In this document: piece by piece, positions 13,201 to 24,422 of the stretch
Position numbering within the stretch: the first letter of the stretch is position 1
How the letters are laid out: the number at the start of each line of letters is the position of its first letter
Assembly: GCA_963576565.1 (NCBI GenBank)
Contig: OY755046.1
Coordinates: 50,152,786 to 50,216,785 of the forward strand
Direction of reading: 5' to 3'
Source: Aspidapion aeneum
Lineage: Eukaryota; Arthropoda; Insecta; Coleoptera; Brentidae
Length of the DNA: 64,000 bases
Translations under genes and position numbers: made by a program
The notes under the pieces: generated by a model
What the model saw: the letters and a program-made list of their open reading frames with translations, nothing else
Told to the model about the DNA's origin: nothing
The model's database searches: none

Positions 13201-13993
13201 CAACTTCCTGTTATCGGTGGGGCGCTGGCGGTTTGTTTTGATTTGGTATTTACGACAATGGCCAAAGTTTCTAATTCTGATAGCATTAGCGTGCAATATT
13301 TAAAGGCAATTAAATTTTCATCTTTGCCATATACATTTATTATTTATTTATAATTACTATAATTATAGGTAGGTAACTAATATCTAACTAAATATCTCAT
13401 TTTTTAATTATTTGCTCTAAATTATATTATACCTCAAAAAGTTAGCGTGGCACTCAAAAAAATTTAGGCCTTCGCCAAAATTTTTTTTTTTGTGTGCACC
13501 CCTAAAACTTTTTACCACGCGCCGCCACTGAAGTACAGTAGAATTTTTATGATCTATACATGAGTGACTGAACAAGTGAGCGGCAATTTCGACGTTTTTT
13601 AAAATTTCGTAACTGCTTTACCACTTTATGGAAGTCCATAAAACTTGGAGAGGCTTTTAACTTTATGAAGGTCTACGACTGTGCAAAGTTTGAGTTTTGT
13701 AGCTCATTCCGAAGTAGAGTTTTAGATAGCTCAAATATGGGCTGAAATGTTTCAAGAATGGTCTGGTACAGCAGTTGTGCGAACTTGGCGGGGCACTCCT
13801 CTGCCCCCAGATTTCGGAACTGACTGAACAGATATTTTTTTAAAGAGGTGTCAGGCAAAATTAAGTCCTCTTAGAGAAAGAAAACTTGCATCCTAAGGGG
13901 CACGTGCATCAGTTTGATATATGATGTACGGACAAATCGGGGTTTGCAAAAAGGGCGTCGTGTGCCTAGTCGCTAGACCAAAAAATGGTCTCC

Positions 13994-14029
<36 letters not shown>

Positions 14030-17000
14030 AACAGATTTTAATGGTTCGATTCAGACACAGTTTTTCAACAAATTTAAAAATATCAAATAGTTTCTTGTTT
14101 ATTTAAAATCGATTTAGAAATAATGAATTTATGAGGAAGAGAATTATTGGCAAGGCAATCGTGAAATCTGTAATTCAATGCCTAAAATCAAAATTAATAT
14201 TTCGTGAACTACTCGATTTTATGGACGTATACGTTTTACGCGGCATATATCTAGCTATTTTAGAAAATTCAAAAAAATCCATAACATGCGAGTGTAAAAT
14301 ACAGCAAACAAAAAAACCTTTCAAAAGCATGATTGATTCCGTGTAAAGTGCAGTTTGTTCTAGTAGAATCAGTAGTATAATTCAAATGTTATAATAAAAA
14401 AGGTTGGTTGGTTTGTATCCTTCTTATTTTCCAGTTTTTGGTATTAATGATTTAAAATAAAATCGTTTAGCTTACTAGTTTTTTTTTACATGTTTTTATT
14501 TTCCAGTTCTAGATAATGTACGAAATATGATGACATTTACAATAGAAAACAAGAAAAATATTCAGATCAAAAGTAAGTGGATAAAAAAAAATTCTGAGGC
14601 AAAGGATTGTTAAATAGAATTACCCTTTTCCTTATTTTTTCCTTCAGCATACTTTTGGCCAGGTTGATAAATTTGATCCAATTCGGGTTTATATTGAGGT
14701 GGTGAATGCCCTCCACTCTGCTCGAAAACACCTTCTAAAAAATTCATTCAAGTTTTATTTCTCCCGTCCCATCCGATAAGGCTACACTTTGAAAAATACG
14801 TGTAATTTTAAAAATAACATTTTTCAAATTCAGCTGTTTTGTAAAATTGAGCATTTTAAACTGAAAATAAAAGAAACAAGAAATTAAGATCATATATTTT
14901 ACTACCCGTAAATTACAAATGAAGAAGTCTTTGTAGGTATTTGTCAGGGGCTCTATTCTCGCACTAGAACGATGTGGTTATTCCCATCACATCTTTTGGC
15001 CAATAGTGGTCGTATTTTGTGCGAAATGACTTGTATAGACCAATCGCCTAGTCGCTCACTTTTCATAGTTAGTGAATTTTACGCGTTTAAAGCGAAATCT
15101 GTTCTCCTGTCCCGTACCGAATGAACGTTTCTCGTTGGAATCATAGTCGAAGCTTGCGCAATAGAGGTCTTTTCGCATAAAACACGTGACGGCTCGTAGA
15201 TTATTTAAGGTTTTAAAATAAGGAACAGAAAGGAATTTGATTTCCTTGTATTTTCTTATGAGGGTGGCTTAAAACCTTTGCACCCACGGGGTTCCACGGT
15301 GTAATGGAAACCAACACGCGTTGATAATAAGAAATAATGGTAGATCTAGAGGGGAGCGGCCCCGCGCCAATACATAAAACTTAATTTTTACTTCTGTAGC
15401 ATCACTTATATAAATTTTGTTACAAAATCTACTTAATATTGTTATAGTCTTTTACATCCTCTGTATTGTCAGTTATCTGTTTACGTAATTGTCCCAAGGA
15501 GATGTGTAATTGTCCGAAACATCTGAGTTAACCCATAACTTTGTTTTGTGCTGGCGGCGCCGACGTCGCACGGTGGTCAGCTTGTCGGTTTTGAACGATC
15601 AAAATTATTTTATGGTTGTAATTTCGACAAATTGATGCTGAAAGGAAATGTCAACTAGCGTTTAAAAAATGTGATTTTAATATACTGTGCATTCTGGAGA
15701 TGTTACAGTCGATTCCAAAAGTAATGTCGCGTATCGTTTTTTTCCTCTTAAGCAAATAACTTAAAAAATTGATATTTTGAGAGTGTCTGTACGTAATTAG
15801 CCTAAAGCTTTTTTTTCTTGAACATAATTTTATCATAGAAATTTAACTAAATTTAATAATCTTGCTATACTATATTTCAATATAGATCAATCACTATCAA
15901 ATTTTGCAAGGTTTTTTTACCATGCACCGATATTCTTTATCGTAGTCTTTATATTTACTATTTTCACATACATAGTTCAAAACGGATTAATTTTTATCCT
16001 GTGAAACCGGTGTCTTGTATCACACGATAAATAAATTACGTCGGCCAATCCCATAACGCTGAAACAACAAACCGTAGCTAATACTCCGGCAAGAACCGGC
16101 ATCGGCAGCTAAACAAACACAATTGATTGACTTTTCCAGTCCAACATATATAATAAATATTTGAAAAATTATATTAATTCATGACACAAATTTGTTTAAA
16201 TTTTTTTACTAAGCTAATTGAAACTTTGCAAATGGTTTAATATTAAAACTTAAAGATGCCAACCCATGTTTATAATATACGTGAAAAAATCACCATATTA
16301 TAAACTCTGGTTTACCAACTTAGAGCACTTTTGAAAATCGCCATTTTGCGCGAAATAAGTGCGGATCATTATACAGGCTCATTATCAAGCGGCCTATGAC
16401 TTGTCGTCGTGATAAGTGACAACGAGTTAAGCTACATTTCTAATCGTGTTTGCGGGCCGACACGAACGCCAGCACAGAAGTCGTCACGGACTAGGCCATT
16501 TCTAATCATGATGCGTGCCAGCGTGCGTGCTGTGGTTAGCGCATGCGTAATTGATGTGTTTATAGCTCACTTTTATTTCTACAACTGGCTGAGTGGGCTC
16601 TGCATGCCGCTTTATATATCATAATTAAAACATCGAGAATGTTTATGAAAATTCCAGATCATAAACATTTTAGGCAAAACCGCATTTTTCGGAAATGCGT
16701 ATTTCTTTTGGTCGCCCAAGTGCACCTTTAATATATGTTTATCTTTCTTTTACTCGTACTAATATAGGAGACAGATATAGCCAAAAAGATCTCGATCGAG
16801 ATTATTCCCGATACCGATCATTTAGGTGATGGAACTGCGCATGTCTGGTACGCTGCACGGATGCCAGCACGGGCGGCAGAGTTTGCAGCTTGCAAGCACG
16901 AAGGACCGTGCAGTGGTCGTCATTAGAAATGGTTACATTGATTCCCATATGCCTAGCACGCGTGTCAGATTGCAACTCTGCCAGCGAACACGATTAGAAA

Positions 17001-20000
17001 TGCACCTTTAGTTGATCGATTTTCTGCATTGGGGTTTACTAATAAGGTAATTGGGCACTTTTTTAAGACTTTCGATCGTCTAACTTAGACAAGCTGACCT
17101 TCGTGCGTCGGCGTCGCTTAGTTTCCATAAAAAAAACTTCGTACTTGGGTTTACCTCTAACACGGTGGAAGCCTTCTTTAAATGAACAGGAGTCATCTTG
17201 AGGCAATGACCCCATCTCACACCCTGCCAGTCATACAAAATTGTGTCGCTAACAACAATGTCCTCTCTCAATCGTATTTCGGTTACATTGAAAGTATGAG
17301 CAAAAAAGTTGTAGGCATGAAATTTTTCCAGATTGGAGTTGTTGATTTTTATCAGAATTACTCGGCTCAAAGATTGTGTAAGGATGGGTAGAGGGATGCA
17401 GTATCTAAAAATAAATCTGTTTTTATTTATCAGCATACTTACCTCTAAAACGGATAACAGAGGAGCTTTATTTGAAAATCGTTCAATTAAACGTTTTTAA
17501 AAAATAATTAGATCTTGTAATTCTAGACTATCCCGTAGAACTGGCAACGTAGTAAGAAGTAATCTTCTCCGGACCCGCTCATAATTTGTGTGGTTCCAGC
17601 GATCGTGACATATGGTCCAGTGATATTGTCAAAGTGTAGTTGATACTCGCCACGTTGCTCCGTTCATTAGGAGTTGGTCTGTAGGTAGGTACGCCTTTGT
17701 AGGGGATGAACTGAGCTTTGCAAAATTAAATAATATCAGTCTATTTTTCCCTCAGTTTTTTTCTAAATTGAATGAGTTTTGTAAATAGGCCATCAAAAAA
17801 AATACAAGCCTCAAAAAAGTCAGCTATTTTGGTTGGGCAGAATTTCCGAAGTTGTGGTGATTTTGATATAAATTGGTACGATTAATATACTTATGAAGAC
17901 ATTTACAAAAATCATTTTTTTTTGCGGCGACGTAATATATGCGGCGTCGCGACGCTTTCAAATGTGACGTTACATTGATCCAGGTTTTCTGAAATAACTT
18001 AATAACTACAACAGGTAGGACAGTTCTAATTTCACTTTTTGACAGACAATGAGTGTGCCTTTCTAACACTTTGGAAGCGTGATTAAGTTCCATTAAATTG
18101 TTAAATTTAGTTTTTATCAAAATTTACATTTTTGTATTTTTCCTTAATTTTGGTTTATCTGAAGCGGTTAAGTGGTTTTAGGGGTGATTTTGGGTTTGGT
18201 TGCAAACTACGGTTCCTTTTGAGTCTGCCTATAAGAATATATTATAACTTAGATTTTTCACTCGCAGGAACTGATGCAAAAATTTTTTGAATTTGGTCAA
18301 GTCAGTTTTTTATAGAGTCCATGGATTTCGCTCATAACAAAAACATTTTTTTACTACACTTTATTTTAAACTATTTTTTTCTTAAGTTTTTATTATTATG
18401 TTTTAGAATTTAAAGAAAATTTTAAAAAATATATTGCAGTTCAAAAAAAATAGTCAGGGAGTTTGGGAATTTAATCCAAACACAAGAAATGATACTTTAA
18501 AAATCCTTGAATTTTGAGTCAATTTTGGCACCTCTACATTCATGTCCATGGGATTCTTATATTTCCCGGGTGATTTTGTTCCTCCAAAAGAATTTACTTT
18601 CCCAATGAACAAGCTTTCAAAATTTGTGTAAATCTCCAAAAACCATATTGAAGTTTTCATGCCATTTGCCCCCAAAAATAGCTATTTTTAGAGAATCTAT
18701 GAAATCCCATAAAAACAAGTCATTACTGTTATTAACTTGCTGTAGATCTATGACTTGAACTTAACTATAGAAATGTTTGTACTTCTATTATATAAAGCAT
18801 TCATTTTTTTTAATTAGTGGGGGTGCTGACCATATACTATCATCCAATTAAAAAATATCGGGTGAAGTAAAAAAAAACGAAAAAAAAACGGATTTTTTTT
18901 TCGTTATAACTCTTGAACTATGCTACCGATTTTATTGAAAAAAGCTGATGGTTGCAGGAAATGAATCAGGATTTTAGGAAAAAATAATTTATTCGCAATC
19001 TTGAAATTACAAGATGGACCACAAAATCATGCTAAACCCTTTAAATTTGCTTGTTGAAGTGTAAACTTGTTTAGGCGCGTTTAGCAGTTTTTGTGGGTAG
19101 CGAATTGAACTGAGCCGTCCGGCTCGGCTATGTAACGCTCATTCGGGTGAAGTCGGCTCGAGGTGACTAACTGCGAGAGGAACATTCAGCGAGCGATATG
19201 ATGATGCGGATGAAGGCCAGTATTATTAATTTCAAATTGTTGAAGTTTACACTTCTATGTTCCAGATCTTTTTTAGTTTTTTCTTTTAATTTATAAAAAA
19301 ATCCTATTTCTGCCACGCACGAAGGAGGTACGCATTACGAAAATCAGTTGGATTGTTCCAAAAAAATTAATTTTTAATTAAACCTTTATTGTACAGATTT
19401 CAATTCTGTCTCCATTCATTTCCTAATAAATTAGTAATAACTAAACCGATTTTCCTCAAATAAAAAGTATCAAGGCAAAAATTAATTGCGCTTTAAAGGT
19501 CCCTATCGAAATTTATCACCTTCTTAAAATTCAAGATGGCGGTCAGAATCAAACTTAACCTTTCAATTAGGCTTAGCAGTTTTGGAAGTATTAATTTTTA
19601 TTTTAACCATTGATAGGGCAAAGATGTTTCACAAACTATACGATTGCCTAATTTTGTCTGCATTTCCTCACAAATTCATTAAAACTAAACCGATTTCAAT
19701 TAAATGAAAAGTATCATAGTGAGAATCGATTGCTCTTTGAGCATCACCATAGCAACTTTCGTCAATTTTTAACTCAAAGATGGCCGACTAAATAATATTT
19801 GTCTCTTTATGAAGGATCGCTATTTTTAGTTGCGAGTAATTTTCACCCCCTATGGATGTTAACCATGATGCTTTTTTGTTCATTAGAAGCAGTTCATTAA
19901 TAAGGAATTCATAAGCAAAGAAATGCAAGCAGAATTAAAATAGCAAACAAGAAATCCATCCCAAATTTTTAGGCTCATAGATTGTTTGGTAATTTCCGAA

Positions 20001-23000
20001 GAAAGTATATTTTTACCATATGATAATATTTTTTTTTTACTTCCTGTTAAACTTTGATAAATTATTATAATCCAAAAAACTATTTTGTCTGGGGTAAGGC
20101 CATCAACGACGCAATCACCTAAGGTGTTGTTATATGAGGGCAGCCAAATGCGTACAATAAAACGAAAAATTTATTAAAAAATTAATAACACCACTTGCAA
20201 AGTGCAACTCAGCCTATTAAAATCGAACATTTTAAAGAATTCTATGATCAGGAGAGGCATCAAAATAGGCGGCCAATACTCCTGCCCCGGACCTGAACCT
20301 AATAATTATAAAAACATGTAATTTAACATTCTCTAGTTTCGGTTTGTTATTACCGAAATAGAAAAGAAATACTTATTAACTTAGATATTTATGAAATAAT
20401 AAACTCCGCTAGCGATATTTTTAAAATACCGGTAATTTTATTTAAAAAATGCAACTTACCAAGAAACCTAAATAAGTTTTGTTGCGAAATTTTATTAAAA
20501 GATTCTGATTTTCTTCTCTACGAACGCACCAAAAAGATAATGACACAATGTGCATTGTTTTTGTCACATTTATTCCAAGCCATCAGATTTCTAATTACTT
20601 GGAGCCATATAACTATGAGATACTTGAAATAATACTCTAGAGGTGGTATTGCATTGAGTAGGATTTCCTTAAGGTCGATAAGTATATCAGTAGTAACTCA
20701 GGTGACCAACAAATTGGGAGGAAACATGATGACGCCTCCGCGATGCTTAATTTCAAATTCACTATTACAGGTATTATGGGAAGTATGCCAACATTTTACA
20801 AATAAAGCCTTAAAATTACTGCCTATATAAAGCATTCCTAAAATTGTCTTATTATAATATTTTTACCCTAGAACTAATATAGTACAATAAATATACGTAC
20901 ACGCTGATCTAGAGCTAAATAGAAAACATTTGTAGGTACTTGCAAACCCCAAAAGCCGCAGACAACAGCCAGTAATTTATTTGGTATTTGTATTTTTTGT
21001 AAATTTAGACCCCTTTAGTACGTCTATGGGCAGGGCTCGTAGTAGGCACGGGCAAACCGGGCTTCTGCTCAGGGGCGCCCAATCATAAGGGCGCCAAATC
21101 AGAGCTTTCAAGGTGCTAAATTGTACATCTAGAGTAGCCGGATTAGATGTAATTAGAAGTATGAGTATAGGCGCGCCAATTTACTGTTTCGCCCAGGGCA
21201 CCTAAATATCTATGGTGGGTCCAGTTATGGGCTTCAGTTATTTAAATTTATTGTAGGTTCTGAGGTTATATATAAATTCAAAGCATTTTGAGACATAAAA
21301 CATATTAATATTTTGACAGCAAATATTTAAAGTTTTTGTAGTCGGCACCCCTACTAAATATAAAAATTTTGGTTCCGTTTTCGAGAATAAAGGTTCTCTT
21401 TAAATTTGGTATGGCTGTATGATTTTAAAAATTAATAAATTGTCATTTGTAAAACGATATTTAGGTAAATGGTGTATTTTTGGGAATTTCGACAATTTTT
21501 TAAAAAGTGCTATTTTTAAATATGTTTGGCATAAAAACTCCAGCACGATTTTTGTAAAATTATACAGTTTCTGAAAGCTTCTTTCTTAATATAACTAATT
21601 CCTTTGAAGGATCAAAATCACCCAGAAAATATAGAAATCCGAGGCACACAAATGAAGAGATGTCAAAGTGAGCCCTAAATCTAATGTTTTTTTTACATAG
21701 CATTACTTAAGTTTTAATTTTTTTCTTAGACACCCGGTCTATTTTACATTTACCGCAATATTTTTTAAAATAATTCTGTTAAGTTTTAATAATATTTAGA
21801 TAAGAAATAAGAGTAAAAAAATTAGTAGTAGTACTTAAAAAAAATTATTTAATCTTAAAAGCATTTTTTAATTTTTTTTTACAAAACGCGATATTGCTAA
21901 TTTTGGTATTTTTTTGCGCGGTTCTGTGTAAAGATAATATATAAATTTAAGCACATTGTGATAGGCTAACTCAAAAAATACAATAATTATTATACGAGAT
22001 CAAAATCACCACTAAACTGTGTTCAAGGTAAGCAATTACTCCAAAAAGTTTAAAAATTACATAATTAAATTTTGGTGAAAATTTCACTTCTAAAATTTTT
22101 TATAAAAAACTCAAAAAACTGTCTGTATGTCTGTATGTCTGTCTGTAAAGACCAACGCGCATAACTCAAAAACCGTTTGCCCGATTTCAATGAAATTTGG
22201 TACCTAGGCTGGGTCTTGGGTCGAGATGGTCCCATTTAAAAATGAACAAAATCCACCGAACACAAGCCAAATAAAAGGGTGGGGGTAGATTTTAAAAATT
22301 AGAGTTTATGTGAAAATATCGCGTGTGTGATATCAAACGAAAGGTAATTGAGTTTGGAGTTAAACAAAATATATTTTAGTTTTTTTTAAGGGTGGAGGTA
22401 GATTTCAAAAATTACAGTTTACGTAAAAATATGGCGTGTGTGATATCAAACCAAAGGTAGTTATATATTTTAGTTTTTGTTTTTTTAAGGGTGGAGGTAG
22501 ATTTCAAAAATTTGAGTTTAGTCAAAACATGGCTTGTGTGGTATCAAACGAAAGGTAATTTAGTCTGGGGTTGAATAAAATTTATTTTAGTTTTTAGTTA
22601 TATCAGCTCACACGTACGCTATAACTATAGTAGATACCTAGTGTGAGCATAGGGGCCCATATATTGGCAGAGTATTTTTTAAGGGTGGGGGTAGATTTCA
22701 AAAATTACAGTTTACGTAAAAATATGGCGTGTGTGATATCAAACGAAAGGTAGTTAAACAAAATATATTTTAAAACTGTTTGGTTTCCACTTTCTCCAAC
22801 GTCGATCATGAGGATACGAGTGATCCTCGTCTGGAACACGTCCTGATAGTCAGGAACAAATGTTCCATGCCAATCCACGACCGGACCGGTTTCGACCTTT
22901 TGGGTCATCCTTAGGTGAATGTAGGCGATAGCTCCGTGTAGAGCATAAGTTGTGTGAAACAACCAGAAACAACTACTCCGAGGGAAAATACCCCTACCGG

Positions 23001-24147
23001 CATTGAATTATACTGATGGTTTGAGGCTTTCGTTGGGAACTTGTTAAAACTGTTTGGTTTCCACTTTCTCCAACGTCGATCATGAGGATACGAGTGATCC
23101 CTGTCTGGAACACGTCCTGATAGTCAGGAACAAATGTTCCATGCCAATCCACGACCGGACCGGTTTCGACCTTTTGGGTCATCCTCAGGTGAATGTAGGC
23201 GATAGCTCCGTGTAGAGCATAAGTTGTGTGAAACCATGTATTTTTCTTTAAAAAATGGGAAATTATTCACATAAAAAATGTTCGGTTTGTGGAAAAATAT
23301 CCGGGAGAATTAAGGGAGTGCCATTCCATAGGTAACTAGTTATATTTTTATCTATAATTTATTAATAAAGTTAAGAGTTGTCTATACATGCCATTAAACA
23401 CTCTTCATGGTGTCCACAACTAGTTTTGGAAAAACTACAATTCTAATCCACAATTTGATAAATTTTCACCCAATCAACTGGTTTTTAGAAAAAAATAATA
23501 GACATAACACTAAATTTTTGACGATTGTCAAATTCTGTCCTCCCGAAAAAGGAATATTAAGAATTAAAAAGGGGTCCTAGCTGCAAGCATCGCGTGTGAG
23601 ACTGCATGGGTATGTCTCATAATTATGCTCTAACATATTTGGAGTGGGGTAAGCACGCCCCTACAAGATTTTCTTTTGATTCTTTAATACAAAATGGACA
23701 ATGGATCCGCCTTGATGCCAAATCGTCTCATTTTTCTCAAAATATGTCAAATTTAAGGAAAATGTTGCCTACTATTTATCAAGTGTACATGATATTATAG
23801 GATACAATTAAAACAAAGGTTTTATTTACTTACACCATATCAGCAATATCCTGCATATGCTTCAATTTTGGATTTTTATCGACATACAGATCGGGAATTT
23901 TTTTTCTTATATTATAATAAGTCTCCAGTTTTTTCTTACATTTCTCTATATTAAATTTGTTAATTATTAAAAACAATTCTAAGAAGTTATCGCCTGGATC
24001 TTCAGGAATATTATTTTTATTTTCTTTAATAAACTGTCTTAAAATTTCTTTGTGATTTTGAACTTCATTTTCACTTTTCTCTAATTTTTCCAAAACGCAC
24101 TGCCTCATAAAATTGTTGTTTGTATGTAGCAAACTTTGTGTATCCAT
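7118..24147 (-). CDS. CRAL-TRIO lipid-transfer protein, downstream copy (five coding exons)
   Basis: Joined exons, minus strand: 24147-23834, 17404-17155, 14734-14624, 10036-9934, 7263-7118; 924 nt, 307 residues plus TAG. Every intron is GT-AG and the phases agree (2, 0, 0, 1). Residues about 1-105 form the N-terminal helical CRAL-TRIO_N part, including FLELFLIINKFNIEKCKKKL. Residues 106-260 form the lipid-binding fold, with YCIPLPILT, a GHCLKMTPVHLKKA segment, GIHHLNINP and LPKEVLPEDYGG. The C-terminus starts ELWKQKF, as in insect alpha-tocopherol-transfer-like proteins. About 300 residues is the usual family length. Members bind small hydrophobic ligands in the cytosol and move them between membranes; the ligand here cannot be told. 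Introns are 6.4, 2.4, 4.6 and 2.7 kb, full of repeats. The next gene upstream is a paralogue in the same orientation. Start: the first in-frame ATG, giving a family-typical N-terminus. The 5'UTR and promoter were not located. Confidence 0.93.
7802..7971. mobile_element. pogo/Tigger-like MITE, 170 bp
   Basis: Ends CCGTCAAACCTCTATAACTC and (inverted) CAGTCGAACCTCTATAACTC, flanked by TA on both sides. The AACCTCTATAACTCGAA motif recurs inside. Such TIRs and TA duplications are typical of pogo/Tigger-type Tc1/mariner MITEs. It lies in intron 4 of the downstream CRAL-TRIO gene. Confidence 0.75.
8491..9297 (+). repeat. Direct repeat copy 1 (split by the hAT element)
   Basis: The flank GGGTAGCTCGAAAG ... 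CCAAGATCTAATGGACACC is interrupted by the hAT insertion. It recurs uninterrupted at 9748-9803, so the host sequence is itself a repeat. Confidence 0.7.
8514..9255. mobile_element. hAT-type non-autonomous element, 742 bp
   Basis: Terminal inverted repeat CAGTGTTGCCAGATC at the left; the right end reads GACCTGGCAACACTG. It is flanked by 8-bp duplications CTAAACCT (8506-8513) and CTTAACCT (9256-9263). The site is seen unoccupied (CTTAACCT) in a second copy of the flank at 9762-9769. The 8-bp duplication and CAGTG ends point to hAT. The 110-residue ORF inside has no recognisable transposase motif. Confidence 0.8.
9748..9803 (+). repeat. Direct repeat copy 2 (unoccupied site)
   Basis: Intact form of the sequence that the hAT element splits at 8513/9256. 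It starts GGGTAGCTCGAAAGC and ends CACCTAATAA. Confidence 0.7.
9934..10036 (-). CDS. Exon 4 of downstream CRAL-TRIO gene
   Basis: 103 nt after acceptor CCACAG, ending at donor GTGGGT in phase 1. It encodes VHIHKNLESLYKHLP then KEVLPEDYGG, the family's most recognisable motif. It has the same length and phase as the paralogue's fifth exon. Confidence 0.91.
10133..11486. repeat. Nested palindromic (foldback-like) element, 1.35 kb
   Basis: Left arm 10133 to about 10845 and right arm about 10935-11486 are inverted copies. Both outer ends carry GAGGCACTAAATACATTGT followed by CCGGGATGCGTCA. Near the centre each arm also carries a GGATGCGTCAAATGAGG motif next to GTCTACGGAATAGTGTG. The left arm is interrupted at about 10575-10731 by a separate sequence ending GGTGCGCCACTG, absent from the right arm. 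No coding capacity. It lies in intron 3 of the downstream CRAL-TRIO gene. Confidence 0.75.
11487..12109. other. No feature recognised (intronic)
   Basis: AT-rich intron sequence of the downstream CRAL-TRIO gene. Nothing recognised. Confidence 0.45.
12110..13870. repeat. Family A inverted-repeat element, copy 2 (interrupted)
   Basis: Carries the same blocks as the element at 3010-5470: inverted end blocks at 12130-12290 and 12330-12480, a tandem-block remnant at 12580-12700 and the head block at 12710-12775 continuing at 13531-13870. The head block is split by a 755-bp hAT-type insertion. Confidence 0.72.
12776..13530. mobile_element. hAT-type element, 755 bp
   Basis: Ends are CAGTGGCGG and CCGCCACTG, flanked by the 8-bp duplication AAGTACAG (12768-12775 and 13531-13538). 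The interior has a GC-rich stretch at about 13085-13230, unlike its surroundings, followed by ATGGCCAAAGTTTC in a short ORF. This looks like the 5' leader and start of an autonomous hAT element whose transposase has been deleted. Another piece of the same 3' end lies at 50941-50990. Confidence 0.85.
13871..14623. other. Intronic sequence with an (ACT)n microsatellite
   Basis: An uninterrupted (ACT)n run of about ten units lies near 13999-14029. The 71-residue ORF at 14131-14346 is not recognised. Nothing else supported. Confidence 0.5.
14624..14734 (-). CDS. Exon 3 of downstream CRAL-TRIO gene
   Basis: 111 nt, phase 0 to phase 0, 37 residues from KVFSSRVEGIHHLN to KEKIRKR. Its length and phase match exon 4 of the paralogue exactly. 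The donor GTAATT is weaker than the others. This exon has no ATG-initiated ORF of its own and was found by looking for the piece missing between exons 2 and 4. Confidence 0.88.
14735..17154. other. Intron 2 of downstream CRAL-TRIO gene
   Basis: No exon recognised. A segment at 16433-17003 is more GC-rich than its surroundings and has inverted copies of CATTTCTAATCGTGTTYGC at its two ends (about 16436 and 16985), with further CATTTCTAAT copies inside. It may be an old TIR element, but no target duplication was found. Confidence 0.4.
17155..17404 (-). CDS. Exon 2 of downstream CRAL-TRIO gene
   Basis: 250 nt between acceptor TTTTTAG and donor GTAAAC. It encodes the last base of Val105 and 83 residues from YCIPLPILT to KKASTVLE, the first half of the lipid-binding domain. 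The segment LREDIVVSDTILYD followed by GHCLKMTP is family-typical. Confidence 0.91.
18890..19850 (+). repeat. Diverged tandem repeat in intron 1
   Basis: Units around 18900, 19430 and 19670 share a theme: an ACCGATTT block, then AAAAGTATC-like sequence, then AAGATGG near the unit's end. Spacing of the last two is about 240 bp. The first two are separated by a more GC-rich insert near 19080-19210. Divergence is high, so the copy number is uncertain. Confidence 0.5.
19851..22119. other. No feature recognised (intron 1)
   Basis: AT-rich intronic DNA. At 21050-21230 the motifs GGGCGCC and GGCGCGCC occur in what may be an old element. Nothing firm. Confidence 0.4.
22120..22769 (+). repeat. Short tandem array of about 100-120-bp units
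   Basis: After a (GTCTGTAT)n-like tract at 22125-22150 and the block CCCGATTTCAATGAAATTTG, a unit with GGGTGGGGGTAGATTT, then AAAATATSGCGTGTGTGATA and CAAACGAAAGGTA repeats at about 22277, 22389, 22489 and 22683. An unrelated insert lies before the last unit. It directly abuts the ribozyme-bearing array on its right. Confidence 0.6.
22873..22920 (-). ncRNA. Candidate hammerhead ribozyme, decayed copy
   Basis: Same fold as the copy at 23147-23194, but the conserved box reads CUAAGGA. The essential G after CU is A, which should abolish cleavage. All helices and the GUC are kept. Confidence 0.5.
23147..23194 (-). ncRNA. Candidate hammerhead ribozyme, copy with intact core
   Basis: Minus-strand fold: helix I AUUCAC/GUGGAU (6 bp), box CUGAGGA (CUGANGA), one unpaired U, helix II GACC/GGUC with loop CAAAA, then GAAA, a 4-bp helix III (ACCG/CGGU) with a 3-nt loop, and GUC at the expected scissile position (between 23153 and 23152). 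This is the type I layout with a very short helix III, as described for Penelope-associated variants that act best as dimers. The extra U before helix II is unusual. Activity is inferred only. Confidence 0.6.
23235..23833. other. No feature recognised (start of intron 1)
   Basis: Intron sequence next to exon 1. No repeat or exon recognised. Confidence 0.4.
23834..24147 (-). CDS. Exon 1 of downstream CRAL-TRIO gene
   Basis: 314 nt, from ATG at 24147 to donor GTAAGT at 23833. It encodes residues 1-104 plus two bases of Val105, opening MDTQSLLHTN and holding the whole CRAL-TRIO_N helical region. The paralogue splits the same stretch over two exons. Confidence 0.9.
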
Positions 24148-24422
24148 TTTTTATATGAAAATATACAAATTATAAAAGTATTTTTTTTAAATATATTTTT
24201 TAAATAAACCAAACTATAAACTAAAAACCAAATTGTTAACATAAATGTATTTGGTTTACTTAGTGAAATCCTCACAACAAAAAACAAGTATCCATAAAAA
24301 GACTTTGTACGCCATAATATGTTGTAATGGGTACTGGTTTAAAAATAATGTGTAGCATTGAAAACAAAATTGTGCTAGTGATTCATTACATAATTTAAAC
24401 ATTTCAGTATTTGAGACAGTTA

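Larger units (their letters stand above)
22770..23234 (-). repeat. Retrozyme-like tandem array, 274-bp unit, 1.7 copies
   Basis: A 191-bp segment at 22770-22960 recurs nearly identically at 23044-23234, an offset of 274 bp; the 83 bp between belong to one unit only. Each copy holds a hammerhead-type fold on the minus strand. Tandem units of about 170-400 bp with a type I hammerhead are the hallmark of metazoan retrozymes (small non-autonomous retroelements), and related ribozymes sit in Penelope-like elements. The array lies in intron 1 of the downstream CRAL-TRIO gene, about 600 bp past exon 1, on the gene's sense strand. The short ORFs here are taken as chance. Confidence 0.65.

Noticed and set aside
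13999..14029. CRISPR-like array
   Set aside because: It is a plain (ACT)n microsatellite; no spaced repeats of CRISPR type occur in the window.
14131..14346. 71-residue ORF starting MRKRIIGKAIVKSV
   Set aside because: Unrecognised, short, antisense in an intron between two well-supported exons.
15290..15307. GGTTCCACGGTGTAATGG, resembling the 5' end of tRNA-Gln
   Set aside because: Only 18 bases match; no anticodon arm, B-box or acceptor 3' strand follows.
22705..23182. Two similar minus-strand ORFs containing MTQKVETGPVVDWHGTF
   Set aside because: The sequence is better explained by the paired ribozyme helices; the ORF coincides with the tandem non-coding unit.
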